Source of the DNA: Pontiellaceae bacterium B12219
GTDB taxonomy: Bacteria > Verrucomicrobiota > Kiritimatiellia > Kiritimatiellales > Pontiellaceae
Reading direction: 5' to 3'
DNA length: 64,000 bases
Assembly (NCBI GenBank): GCA_029432795.1
Contig: JARNMJ010000009.1
Location: 37,578 to 101,577, forward strand
This document shows positions 1 through 8,066 of this stretch, piece by piece. The position numbers and the translations under genes are program-made. The notes beneath the pieces were generated by a model. It did not search any database. It saw only the letters and a program-made list of their open reading frames with translations, and had not been told where the DNA came from. How positions within the stretch are numbered: the first letter of the stretch is position 1; the number at the start of each line of letters is the position of its first letter.

Positions 1-1
1 G

Positions 2-1408
2 AAAATGGACGGATTTGAGCTGTGCGGCAAGTTGCGCAGCGATGCGCGTACGGCCGCGATTCCGGTTATTATGGTAACGGCTAAATCGAAGATTGAAGAC
101 ATTGAAACGGGATTTGAACTCGGAGCGATGGACTACATTCGGAAGCCGTTCAATCCGCGGGAACTGGTGCTGCGAGTGGGTAATGCGCTGGCCCTTAAAA
201 AGAGCAATGATGAACTCACGGTCTGGAATAACCGCGTGTCGCGGGATCTGGAATTGGCGGGATCGATTCAGCGCTCGCTCTTTTCAGACATCCCGCATTT
301 CACCCGGCGGTTCGAAGTTCGCATTGCCTATCGTCCGTGTATGGATGTGGGCGGGGACGCCTTTGATATTATCGCGCTGCCGAATGGCAAATATGCCATG
401 TATGTGGCGGACGTTTCCGGACATGGCGTGGCTCCGGCCATGATTTCTTCATTACTGAAAGCCACCGCCAGCGAAATGATTCATCGCTATGTGGATAAAG
501 GTCCGGCTGAAATCTGCAATGCGCTGAACATTGTGTTTCGACGCCGTATTGATAATCCATCCTATTTTGCGACCCTGTTTCTTGCTGTGCATGATCCCGA
601 CACGCTGGAATGGCGCTGTATGAATTGCGGCCATCCGAATCCGGTGTTGGTGCGAAACGGAGAAATTGTGGAGCTGCATCAGTTCGACAGCAAGGGCGGC
701 GTGCCGATCGGTTTCCCCTTCGGTTCGGAGCGGCCGTATGTGCCGGAAGATGAAGTGACGTTCAAGGATGAGGGCAATTCGAGCCTGTTGCTGTATACCG
801 ACGGTTTAATCGAGGCGCGCCATCGGAAGACCGGTGAAGAATGCGGAGACCGGATGGCGGAAGCTTATCGCAGGATTGTCGAAAATCCTCTTTCCCCCGA
901 TAAATCGGTCAAATTGCTGGATGTGTTGTCGGAACAGTATGATGTTGCGGTGGATGACTGCACGGCGATTTCCATTCAAATGCTGGAACCTTCCAGAATT
1001 GTACTCGAACAAACTGTTCTCAGAAATATTGAACTGGTTTCCGAGGTTGCCCGAGAGGCCGAGCTGGCGGTGATTTCTCAGAAAATTTCACCAGAAACAG
1101 CCGTGATGCTGCGGCTGCTGGTGATGGAACTCGGCGCGAACCTGGTGGATCATGGAGGTTTAAACGAAGGTGATTCGTTCTGGCTTCAAATTCGCGTTGA
1201 CGGCAATGTCTGCCAAGTGGTGCTTCGCGATGAAGGTATGGAGTGGGATCTCGAGGAAGCTTTGAACCGTGAACTTGATGAAGCGTATATGGGAGAACGC
1301 GGTCGCGGACTGGCCATCACGAACTCGATTGCGGATCGGATTGAGCGATATCGGGTGCAGATGCAGAATCTGACTTATTGCACGATTATTGACGAGGAGG
1401 CTGACTGA
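2..1408 (+). CDS. Response regulator / PP2C (SpoIIE-type) phosphatase / RsbW-like ATPase, 5' end outside window
   Basis: The product carries three signalling modules. Residues 1-65 are the second half of a receiver domain: the VIMVTAK strand and the KPF lysine motif are present, but the phospho-acceptor Asp lies upstream of the window, so the gene is cut at the edge. Residues about 85-330 are a SpoIIE/RsbU-type PP2C phosphatase with metal-binding acidic motifs (GGDAFD, VADVSGHG, LYTDGLIEA). Residues about 335-467 are an HATPase_c domain of the RsbW/SpoIIAB type (MELGANLVDHG as N-box, GRGLAI as G-box). In this family the phosphatase and kinase act in opposition on a STAS protein, and a STAS gene lies 750 bp downstream. 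The input signal and target are unknown. The product probably acts in the cytosol. It ends 2 bases before the next gene. Confidence 0.88.
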   Translation, partial: KMDGFELCGKLRSDARTAAIPVIMVTAKSKIEDIETGFELGAMDYIRKPFNPRELVLRVGNALALKKSNDELTVWNNRVSRDLELAGSIQRSLFSDIPHFTRRFEVRIAYRPCMDVGGDAFDIIALPNGKYAMYVADVSGHGVAPAMISSLLKATASEMIHRYVDKGPAEICNALNIVFRRRIDNPSYFATLFLAVHDPDTLEWRCMNCGHPNPVLVRNGEIVELHQFDSKGGVPIGFPFGSERPYVPEDEVTFKDEGNSSLLLYTDGLIEARHRKTGEECGDRMAEAYRRIVENPLSPDKSVKLLDVLSEQYDVAVDDCTAISIQMLEPSRIVLEQTVLRNIELVSEVAREAELAVISQKISPETAVMLRLLVMELGANLVDHGGLNEGDSFWLQIRVDGNVCQVVLRDEGMEWDLEEALNRELDEAYMGERGRGLAITNSIADRIERYRVQMQNLTYCTIIDEEAD

Positions 1409-1410
1409 TA

Positions 1411-2145
1411 ATGGAACGTCCGGTCTATAAAGCGCGGAGGGAGCTGTTCAACCGAATGGATATTCCGGTAACCCGTGCCGATGTGCATATTCTGAAATGG
1501 AAACAGCGTTCGCGGCTGTTGTTCTGGGAAGGCATGTTGCGAAGCCTGATGCTCGTAAAACGTTTCGTGGATATCGCCGTCAGTCTGGTTGCGATCTTTA
1601 TTCTGCTCCCGGTGTTTGCATTGGTGGCGCTCTGCATTCTGGTGGAGGACGGTTTCCCCGTGATCTATATTCAAAAACGCGTTGGGCTAAACGGGCGTGA
1701 ATTCCGCTTTTATAAATTCCGTACAATGGTGCGTAATGCCGATGAACTGCGTAAAGGGCTGGAAGCTCAGAACGAATCGAAGGACGGCGTTACGTTTAAA
1801 ATGAAAAATGACCCGCGTCTGTTGCGGTGCGGCCGTTTTCTGCGCCGCTTTAGTCTGGATGAAATTCCGCAGTTTTTTAATGTGCTGGCGGGCGATTTAT
1901 CGGTGGTTGGTCCGCGCCCGCCTCTTCCGGAAGAGGTTAAAGCCTATTCGCTGGGCGAGCGCAAACGGCTCCACGCAAAGCCCGGTTTGACCTGCCTTTG
2001 GCAGATTCATGGGCGGGCTGATATTCCGTTCAGTGAGCAGGTCGGACTGGATATGCAGTACATTCAGAGCCAGAGTATTTTTAAAGATGTAATGATTATG
2101 TTGAAAACCATTCCGGCTGTGCTGTTCGGCCGCGGGGCGTATTAG
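1411..2145 (+). CDS. Undecaprenyl-phosphate sugar transferase (WcaJ/EpsE type), initiating exopolysaccharide synthesis
   Basis: This 244-residue protein has one hydrophobic segment (about residues 45-75) followed by a complete bacterial sugar transferase domain. Hallmarks visible are KRVGLNGREFRFYKFRTM, LDEIPQFFNVLAGDLSVVGP with the catalytic D-E pair, the PRP motif and KPGLTCLWQ near the end. The family moves a sugar 1-phosphate from a nucleotide sugar to undecaprenyl phosphate on the inner face of the inner membrane, the first step of exopolysaccharide or O-antigen repeat assembly. It is the short form, without the four extra N-terminal membrane helices of WcaJ. It starts 2 bases after the regulator gene and is followed 10 bases later by the STAS gene, which suggests one transcript and phospho-switch control of polysaccharide production (inferred). 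Confidence 0.92.
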   Translation: MERPVYKARRELFNRMDIPVTRADVHILKWKQRSRLLFWEGMLRSLMLVKRFVDIAVSLVAIFILLPVFALVALCILVEDGFPVIYIQKRVGLNGREFRFYKFRTMVRNADELRKGLEAQNESKDGVTFKMKNDPRLLRCGRFLRRFSLDEIPQFFNVLAGDLSVVGPRPPLPEEVKAYSLGERKRLHAKPGLTCLWQIHGRADIPFSEQVGLDMQYIQSQSIFKDVMIMLKTIPAVLFGRGAY

Positions 2146-2155
2146 GGAGAATATC

Positions 2156-2497
2156 ATGATGGTGAGTTGTACTAAAATAAATGACGTAGGAGTGGTGCAG
2201 GTGAATAAAGCGCTCACGGCGGCAACCGTGGATGCTTTTCGCGATCAGCTGGGCACGTGGCAGGAAGCTGAACCAACGGTGAAAGATTTCGTGATTGATC
2301 TGCGCAATGTGGATTTCATGGATTCTGCGGGGCTGGGAACGCTCATTGCCGTTTTGAAGCGTATTACAGAACGCAAAGGCGACATGAAAATTGCCAATCT
2401 CCAGAAAAAACCGCGCATGGTTTTCGAGATTACCCGGGCATATAAGGTTTTCGAAATCTATGAATCCGTTGAGGATGCCATCAAGGGATTTGATTAA
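2156..2497 (+). CDS. STAS-domain anti-sigma factor antagonist
   Basis: A single STAS domain of 113 residues. The conserved helix-start DLRNVDFMDSAGLGTLI carries Ser57, the position phosphorylated in SpoIIAA/RsbV relatives. A GGGAG ribosome binding site precedes a tandem ATGATG, so the start could be one codon later. With the PP2C/RsbW-like protein encoded about 750 bp upstream it forms the parts list of a partner-switching module: the kinase domain would phosphorylate Ser57 and the phosphatase domain would reset it. No sigma factor is encoded here, so the output may be the polysaccharide enzymes on either side; that link is inferred from position only. Confidence 0.9.
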   Translation: MMVSCTKINDVGVVQVNKALTAATVDAFRDQLGTWQEAEPTVKDFVIDLRNVDFMDSAGLGTLIAVLKRITERKGDMKIANLQKKPRMVFEITRAYKVFEIYESVEDAIKGFD

Positions 2498-2511
2498 ACC
2501 CCTAACAATCA

Positions 2512-3930
2512 ATGATTGCCGTAATCAATACTGCCTCTGCCTGTTCCTGGGTGGAGGGGCTGGGCGAGGTTCCGTGGGCATTGCTGCCCGTGGCGAATCG
2601 TCCGATTGTGGATTACTGGCTGGAAGCCTGTACCGAATTCGGAGTGCGTTCGGTTCACATCATTCTCGGCGACGAAGCCAAACAGATTGAAGATTACATT
2701 GCATCCGGAAGCCGATGGAATGTGGTGGTGGAATATATTTTCCCCCGCAAGAATGAAAGTGCGGTTGAGTACATAAAGTCGATTTCCGACTATTGGAAAA
2801 ACGGCCTGCTCTATTTCGGTGGACCGTTTTTTATGCGTAGAAGGCAGGGGTTTCGTACCGAGCGGATCAAGGAGTTGAAGACCTGTTGTCATGAACTTGA
2901 TTCTGAACCCTATTTTATCTATGGGAAAAACGGTGATGAACTCATGGGCCTGCTCGAAGGCTGCAACGAGCCGAACCGGGGGCTGGAAACGATTCATGTG
3001 CACCCGTACATTATGACCTCGCTCAACGACTATTTTGAGTTGAACATGAAAATGGTTAAGGCGGAATTCTCGCGCTATGTTACGGCCGGGTTTTCCAGTA
3101 AGGACGGCAGTTCAATGGGCTGCAATGTGCGAACGCCTCCATCCAGCCACCTGCAGGCTCCCATTCTGGTGGGCGACGATTGCCGCTTTGGCGCCATGAC
3201 CACGATCGGCCCCCATGCAGTGATCGGCAACCACGTGATTGTTGATGCATTCAGCGAACTGATCGATTGTCTGATTCTCTGCGATACCTATATCGGCCGA
3301 AACCTGGAAATCCGGAACAAAATCGTTTCCGGAAACCGGGTCATCGATCCGCTGGATGGAACCACCATTCAAATTGACGATTCCTGGCTGATTGCCCGCA
3401 ACCGGCCGGAGCTGCGTACGGAGGATGTTGTTCGGTATATCATTCTTTGGGGGGTGGCTTTATTGATTGCAATGGTTCAGCTGATTCCATTCCTTCTGTT
3501 CATGCCGCTGATCCGGTTGAGCGGCATTGCGCATTTCAGAAAGCGGCAATATCACGATCCGCATACCGGCTATATTGCACTTCCCGACTTTGAAAAGAGA
3601 AAGGACCGTAAATCCATTATTTACCGTGTTTTCCGCGCTCTTTCGCTGGACCGTTTTCCACGCATACTTCTCGTGCTTCGCGGGCGGATGTTTCTCTGCG
3701 GTCAACCGCCGATGCGGCACCCGGAAGATGACGGAATCATTAAAGAGCTGAAACAGTATTACCCTGGCGTTTTTTGCTATCAGGACTACAACCGGGATTC
3801 CGACCGGTTGGTCGATTCTCTTTGGTATGTTCATATCCGTTCTCTTTACGAAGATATTAAGATTCTGATCAAGGCGCTGGTGAGTCGATTCCTTACCGTC
3901 GGGCGAAAAACTTCCATGGATGGTAAATAG
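2512..3930 (+). CDS. Nucleotidyltransferase-like / left-handed beta-helix / degenerate sugar transferase fusion protein
   Basis: The 472 residues read as three joined parts. Residues 1-170 resemble a sugar-nucleotide (GlmU/RmlA-like) nucleotidyltransferase, but the G-x-G-x-R nucleotide loop is replaced by SWVEGLGEVPWALLP, so activity is doubtful. Residues 205-290 contain hexapeptide-like turns of a left-handed beta-helix. A membrane segment follows (about 305-340), then a tail (about 345-460) that aligns with the sugar transferase two genes upstream: LDRFPRILLVLRGRMFLCGQ replaces LDEIPQFFNVLAGDLSVVGP, so the catalytic Glu and PRP motif are lost. The start ATG lies 14 bases after the STAS stop. 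A role as membrane scaffold or regulator of polysaccharide assembly is possible but unproven. Confidence 0.7.
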   Translation: MIAVINTASACSWVEGLGEVPWALLPVANRPIVDYWLEACTEFGVRSVHIILGDEAKQIEDYIASGSRWNVVVEYIFPRKNESAVEYIKSISDYWKNGLLYFGGPFFMRRRQGFRTERIKELKTCCHELDSEPYFIYGKNGDELMGLLEGCNEPNRGLETIHVHPYIMTSLNDYFELNMKMVKAEFSRYVTAGFSSKDGSSMGCNVRTPPSSHLQAPILVGDDCRFGAMTTIGPHAVIGNHVIVDAFSELIDCLILCDTYIGRNLEIRNKIVSGNRVIDPLDGTTIQIDDSWLIARNRPELRTEDVVRYIILWGVALLIAMVQLIPFLLFMPLIRLSGIAHFRKRQYHDPHTGYIALPDFEKRKDRKSIIYRVFRALSLDRFPRILLVLRGRMFLCGQPPMRHPEDDGIIKELKQYYPGVFCYQDYNRDSDRLVDSLWYVHIRSLYEDIKILIKALVSRFLTVGRKTSMDGK

Positions 3931-3932
3931 CA

Positions 3933-5650
3933 ATGGCTTCCAAGCATTGGAATATTCGTACTGCCGATGAAAACCGTGTCCATGAATTAAGCCTGAAATG
4001 CGGGCTCCCGACACCGATCGCGCGCATTCTGGTTCAGCGCGGATTCCGGACTGCCGCCGAAGCGGAAGCATTTATGAACCCGCGTTTGGCTGATCTGTCC
4101 GATCCCTATCTGCTGCCGGATATGGAAAAGGCGGTTTCCAGACTTTGGAAAGCCATCGATGCGCAGGAAACCATTACGGTCTTTGGCGATTACGATGTGG
4201 ATGGCGTCACCTCGGCATCGTTGCTCACCCGGATATTCAGAGCACTTGGGGCGCAGGTGAAACCGTTCATTCCTGATCGTCTTGATGAAGGGTATGGCCT
4301 CTCTGCCGATGCACTGCAGCGCTGCCTCGGTGAGCATGGATCCTCTGTTGTTGTATCGGTCGACTGCGGGGTTAATTCGGTTGAAAGCGTACAGGCTGCG
4401 CAGGCGCAGGGCGTTGACGTGATTGTTACCGACCATCACGAACCCGAAACTCAGACCGCTCCGGCATTTGCACTGATTAATCCAAAGCTTGGGACCGTTC
4501 CATCTCTTGAAATTCTGTCCGGCGTTGGAGTGGCCTTCAAACTGGCCCACGGCATGGTGAAGCTGGGGCGGGAGCTGAAGCAGCCGAGTGCGGCGGTTCT
4601 CGATCTTCGGGACTATCTGGATATTGTTGCGCTCGGAACCGTGGCAGACATTGTTCCGCTCATGGATGAAAACCGTATTCTTGTGCGTTACGGACTTCAG
4701 CAATTGGATGAAACCAAATGGGTGGGACTGGAAGAGCTGAAGCGTATTGCATCGGTGAAAGGTGAAGCGAATACCTATCATTTGGGCTTTCAACTTGGTC
4801 CGCGCATTAATGCCGCGGGGCGAATCGGAGAGCCGATGCAGGCGCTGGAATTGCTGACGACGGTAAGCCGGTCCGCTGCGCAGCGGATTGCCAATCTATT
4901 GAACGAAACGAATGCGGAGCGGCGGCGTATTGAGCGGGAGATGGCTGATGAAGCCTTTTCCGAAATTGATGCGTATTTTGATCCGAAGCAACACTTCGGG
5001 CTGGTGGTGGCCAAAGAGGGCTGGCATCCCGGGGTGGTTGGAATTGTGGCCTCACGCGTTTCCCGGCATTACAACCGACCCGCCATTATTATGGGCATTG
5101 AGGCCGACGGCAGTGCACGCGGTTCGTGCCGCAGCATCGAGGAATACAATATGCTCGATGGCCTGCAGGCCTGTGAAAAAAACTGAATAAATTCGGCGGG
5201 CATAAAATGGCGGCGGGGCTGGAAGTAAAGCCGGGTGAGCTCGATGCCTTTAAAACAGAATTTAACCAGGCTGTTGCTCAGGAACTTTCTAAAGTGGATC
5301 TTTCTCCGGTGCAGCACATCGATTCGGTGGTCGAAGCGGATGTAGTGACTTTTGATTTTCTGAAGCAGCTCAAACAGCTCCAGCCGTTTGGGCAGAATCA
5401 TCCGGAACCGGTCTGGGTCATGAAAAACCTTTCCGTTTCCGGATCGCCCCGAGTGGTTGGATCGACTCATTTGAAACTCGAACTGGTTTCCAAAGGTCGG
5501 AAGTTTGAGGCGATTGCCTTTAACTATCCGCTCAGTCAACTGCCTGCCGGAAAGCTCGATGTGGCCTTTACGCTGAAGGAAAATAACTGGATGGGAAATA
5601 AGACGCTGCAGTTGGATGTTAAAGATATTCATGCGGCTGATCCGGGCTGA
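3933..5650 (+). CDS. recJ: Single-stranded-DNA exonuclease RecJ, interrupted by a -1 frameshift
   Basis: RecJ degrades single-stranded DNA 5' to 3' in recombination and repair. The DHH core is clear: FGDYDVDGVTSASLL (motif I), VSVDCGVNS, and VTDHHEPE (DHH). The DHHA1 part has GWHPGVVGIVASR and the glycine-rich KFGGHKMAAGL. Frame 0 stops at TGA 5184-5186 after 417 codons. The rest of the protein continues in the -1 frame from CTG 5183 to 5650, giving 572 residues in total, the normal RecJ length. The break falls on A AAA AAC (5177-5183) in the correct zero frame for tandem slippage, directly followed by the stop. Programmed frameshift, transcriptional slippage, a true mutation or a one-base sequencing loss are all possible. 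Confidence 0.85.
5177..5186 (+). other. Slippery heptamer A AAA AAC plus adjacent stop in recJ
   Basis: Codons read GAA AAA AAC TGA, so the heptamer has the X XXY YYZ layout in frame. A -1 slip leads to CTG AAT AAA TTC GGC, which restores the conserved LNKFGGHKM stretch of RecJ. A perfect 12-bp palindrome, GGCCTGCAGGCC (5160-5171), lies just upstream. I see no strong Shine-Dalgarno-like stimulator and only weak downstream pairing. Confidence 0.6.
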
Positions 5651-5766
5651 CCGGACGTGTGAATCTTAATTGAATATTGAGATTATGTCCTGATTACTTG
5701 CCTTGTCTTGCGGTCTTTGCCAGAATTTCAGGCATTCGCAACTGTGCAGTTTATGAAGGGGCTATT

Positions 5767-7485
5767 TTGGAAGCATTGAAACAGATTTTCGATTCCATCC
5801 TGCATACGGGTCAACTCAGCCCGTTCCTGGTGGTCGGTATTTTAATTCTGGCCGGATTTGCCGGCGGGTGGGTGGCTAAACTCCTGCGTTTACCGCACGT
5901 GACCGGGAATATTCTTGGCGGCGTCGTGGTGGGTCCTGCCTGTCTCGGCCTGATCGGAACGCATGAGCAACTGCACGCTCTTCAGCCGCTTTCCACTTTT
6001 GCGATGAGTCTGGTTGCCGTCAGTATCGGCGGGCATCTTTCCTACCGCCGGATTCATAATTCCATCCGCCGCATTATTTCCATTTCAATTTTCGAAGTCG
6101 GTTGTTCTGTTGTTTCGGTGGTGATTGCCTCCCGGTTGTTCGGAATGAACTGGCCAACCACGCTGCTGCTGGGCGGAATTGCGGCGTCAACCGCCCCGGC
6201 CACCACCATTGCGCTCATTCGTGAAATGCGTGCAAAAGGGCCCTTTGTTAAAACGCTGATCTCGGCGGTCGCGCTGAATAATATTCTGGCGATTTTATTG
6301 TTCGTGATGATGCGTACCTTTGTGGCGGCCTATTTTGAGAGTGGCGAAACCACGGGTAAAATTGACGATGCTCTGATTCTTTCAACCTATCATTTTTTCG
6401 GTGCCCTTCTGCTGGGACTCGGTGCAGGTTGGATTTGCAGGATTCTGGTGAGCAAACCCAAGTTTCACGACTTTACCACCATTCTGCTGGCAATCATGCT
6501 GTTGGATGGTTTGGCAGCCTATCTGCAGCTCAGCCCGCTTCTCGTGAATCTGTTTTTCGGGGTTTATCTGGGCAACAGCTCGGAAGTTGCGGAGCGGCAG
6601 CTCACCACGCTCGTTCCGCTGGAACCGGTTCTCTATGTCATCTTTTTCACGCTGGCCGGTGTTTCGCTGCATCTTGATGCGATGCTGGCGGTCGGGCTGG
6701 TGGCCATGGTTTATTTCGGTGCCCGCGTACTGGGAAAAACCATTGGATCCATTCTGGGCGGTATCATCGGAAGAACCACAAAACGGATGTGGCAGAATAT
6801 GGCTTATGCGCTTTATCCGCAGTCGGGCATTGCGATTGGTCTGGTGATTCTGCTTAGCAACGATGCATTTATTCCGGAAGATATCAAACAGGCGGTCAGT
6901 GCCATTATTCTGGCCGGAGTAACCATTGCTGAAATTCTAGGGCCGTTCTGTACCAAAGCCGCGCTGGTCCGTTCCGGCGAAGCGAATCGCGATCGCCAGC
7001 GGCTGGTCGAATTTCTGGCGGAAGAATTTATCATTGTTGATCTCAAGGCGATGGATAAGTGGGATGCTATTCGGCAGATGGTGGCCTTCTTGATGAAAAC
7101 ACATCGAGTGGAGCATATCAGCCAGGAAGAGCTTTATCAGTCGGTGGTGAGCCGGGAAAAGGATATGTCGACGGCCATGGGGCACGGAATTGCAATTCCT
7201 CACGGACACATTGAAAAAGGGGTTGCGATTCAGGGGGTCATGGCGATTATCCGGGAAGGTATTGATTTTGATGCACCGGATAACGAACCGGTAAAGCTGA
7301 TCATGCTGATTGTTACGCCGAAGGATAAAAAAGATCTGCATCTGAAGGTGCTATCCAGTTTGTCGTCGATGATTTCCGATGCCGCGATTCGTGATCGGTT
7401 AATGGCCGCCATCAGTCCGGAAGATGCCATGGAAGTGATCGAATCCAAAGAGGCGCGTGACTACAATTATTTTCTCGAACAGTAG
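5767..7485 (+). CDS. Cation:proton antiporter (Kef/CPA2-like) with C-terminal PTS EIIA domain
   Basis: An inner-membrane antiporter of about 410 residues with 11-13 hydrophobic segments (for example GGVVVGPACLGLIG early and LYPQSGIAIGLVILLSN late), fused to a C-terminal domain of the fructose/nitrogen EIIA type. The EIIA phospho-His lies in MGHGIAIPHGHIEKG. Fusion to EIIA suggests transport is gated by PTS phosphorylation state, as proposed for similar proteins. I chose TTG 5767 because GAAGGGG lies 5 bases upstream; an in-frame TTG at 5677 would add 30 residues that look non-coding. It follows recJ by about 115 bp. Confidence 0.85.
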   Translation: MEALKQIFDSILHTGQLSPFLVVGILILAGFAGGWVAKLLRLPHVTGNILGGVVVGPACLGLIGTHEQLHALQPLSTFAMSLVAVSIGGHLSYRRIHNSIRRIISISIFEVGCSVVSVVIASRLFGMNWPTTLLLGGIAASTAPATTIALIREMRAKGPFVKTLISAVALNNILAILLFVMMRTFVAAYFESGETTGKIDDALILSTYHFFGALLLGLGAGWICRILVSKPKFHDFTTILLAIMLLDGLAAYLQLSPLLVNLFFGVYLGNSSEVAERQLTTLVPLEPVLYVIFFTLAGVSLHLDAMLAVGLVAMVYFGARVLGKTIGSILGGIIGRTTKRMWQNMAYALYPQSGIAIGLVILLSNDAFIPEDIKQAVSAIILAGVTIAEILGPFCTKAALVRSGEANRDRQRLVEFLAEEFIIVDLKAMDKWDAIRQMVAFLMKTHRVEHISQEELYQSVVSREKDMSTAMGHGIAIPHGHIEKGVAIQGVMAIIREGIDFDAPDNEPVKLIMLIVTPKDKKDLHLKVLSSLSSMISDAAIRDRLMAAISPEDAMEVIESKEARDYNYFLEQ

Positions 7486-7542
7486 GCTGAGTATCAGTCT
7501 TCCCAGAGCCGCGTTCGAAATTTACAGGGTCCGGAAAAGGAG

Positions 7543-7581
7543 AACGGCGCAAGGAAAAGAGGAGGAAAACCTTGCGCCGTT
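7543..7581. repeat. 12-bp perfect inverted repeat (possible terminator or RNA element) with purine-rich loop
   Basis: AACGGCGCAAGG (7543-7554) and CCTTGCGCCGTT (7570-7581) pair perfectly around a 15-nt loop containing GAGGAGG. It lies between the antiporter and the convergent hypothetical gene. No clear T-run follows on either strand, so it is not a textbook terminator. Confidence 0.6.
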
Positions 7582-7673
7582 TAGTAAGCATCCCGCGGGA
7601 TCTTACTTACCCACCTGACGGCTGTCGTGACGAAGAATGGACATTATCCGTAATTTTTTTCCAGGATCTGGAA

Positions 7674-8051
7674 TTATTTTTCCGGGAAGACGTGATTCCA
7701 GACGGAGGTTCCGTTCAACAGAAAGTCAATGCGATCGGAAGTTGTGCTCCACTGTAAATCGGGGTGGTGCAATTCCGGCGGAGAGTTGGTGTAGGCCGGG
7801 AGGTGGTAGAGAGGTAACCACGCGGGTTTTCCGGTTTCATGGCAATCAATTTTATAAGAAGGCTGATTATCCAAATAGTAAAACGTCCGAAGCCGTGCTG
7901 TTTTTGATCCGTCTGGAGCAGTTGTCCGCACTGTCTCGTCGCTGGGAGGCGTCAGGATTTTGAACGCAATATAGGCAATGAAAAGCGCGAAACAGAATTG
8001 TCCCAGTCGTTTAGCATCAAACAGGGACGTTTTTCTATAGGTCCTTTTCAT
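7674..8051 (-). CDS. Small membrane-anchored hypothetical protein
   Basis: A 125-residue product I do not recognise. It has a basic N-terminus, one hydrophobic segment (about residues 17-36), and then a polar domain rich in Tyr, His, Pro and Trp that should face the periplasm. It starts 15 bases after the rseP stop on the same strand, so it is probably the last gene of the uppS-cdsA-rseP transcript. No catalytic motif is visible. Its place beside an intramembrane protease could mean an envelope function or an RseP-linked partner, but nothing in the sequence proves this. Confidence 0.6.
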   Translation of the reverse strand: MKRTYRKTSLFDAKRLGQFCFALFIAYIAFKILTPPSDETVRTTAPDGSKTARLRTFYYLDNQPSYKIDCHETGKPAWLPLYHLPAYTNSPPELHHPDLQWSTTSDRIDFLLNGTSVWNHVFPEK

Positions 8052-8066
8052 ATTTTCTGCGTTGGA

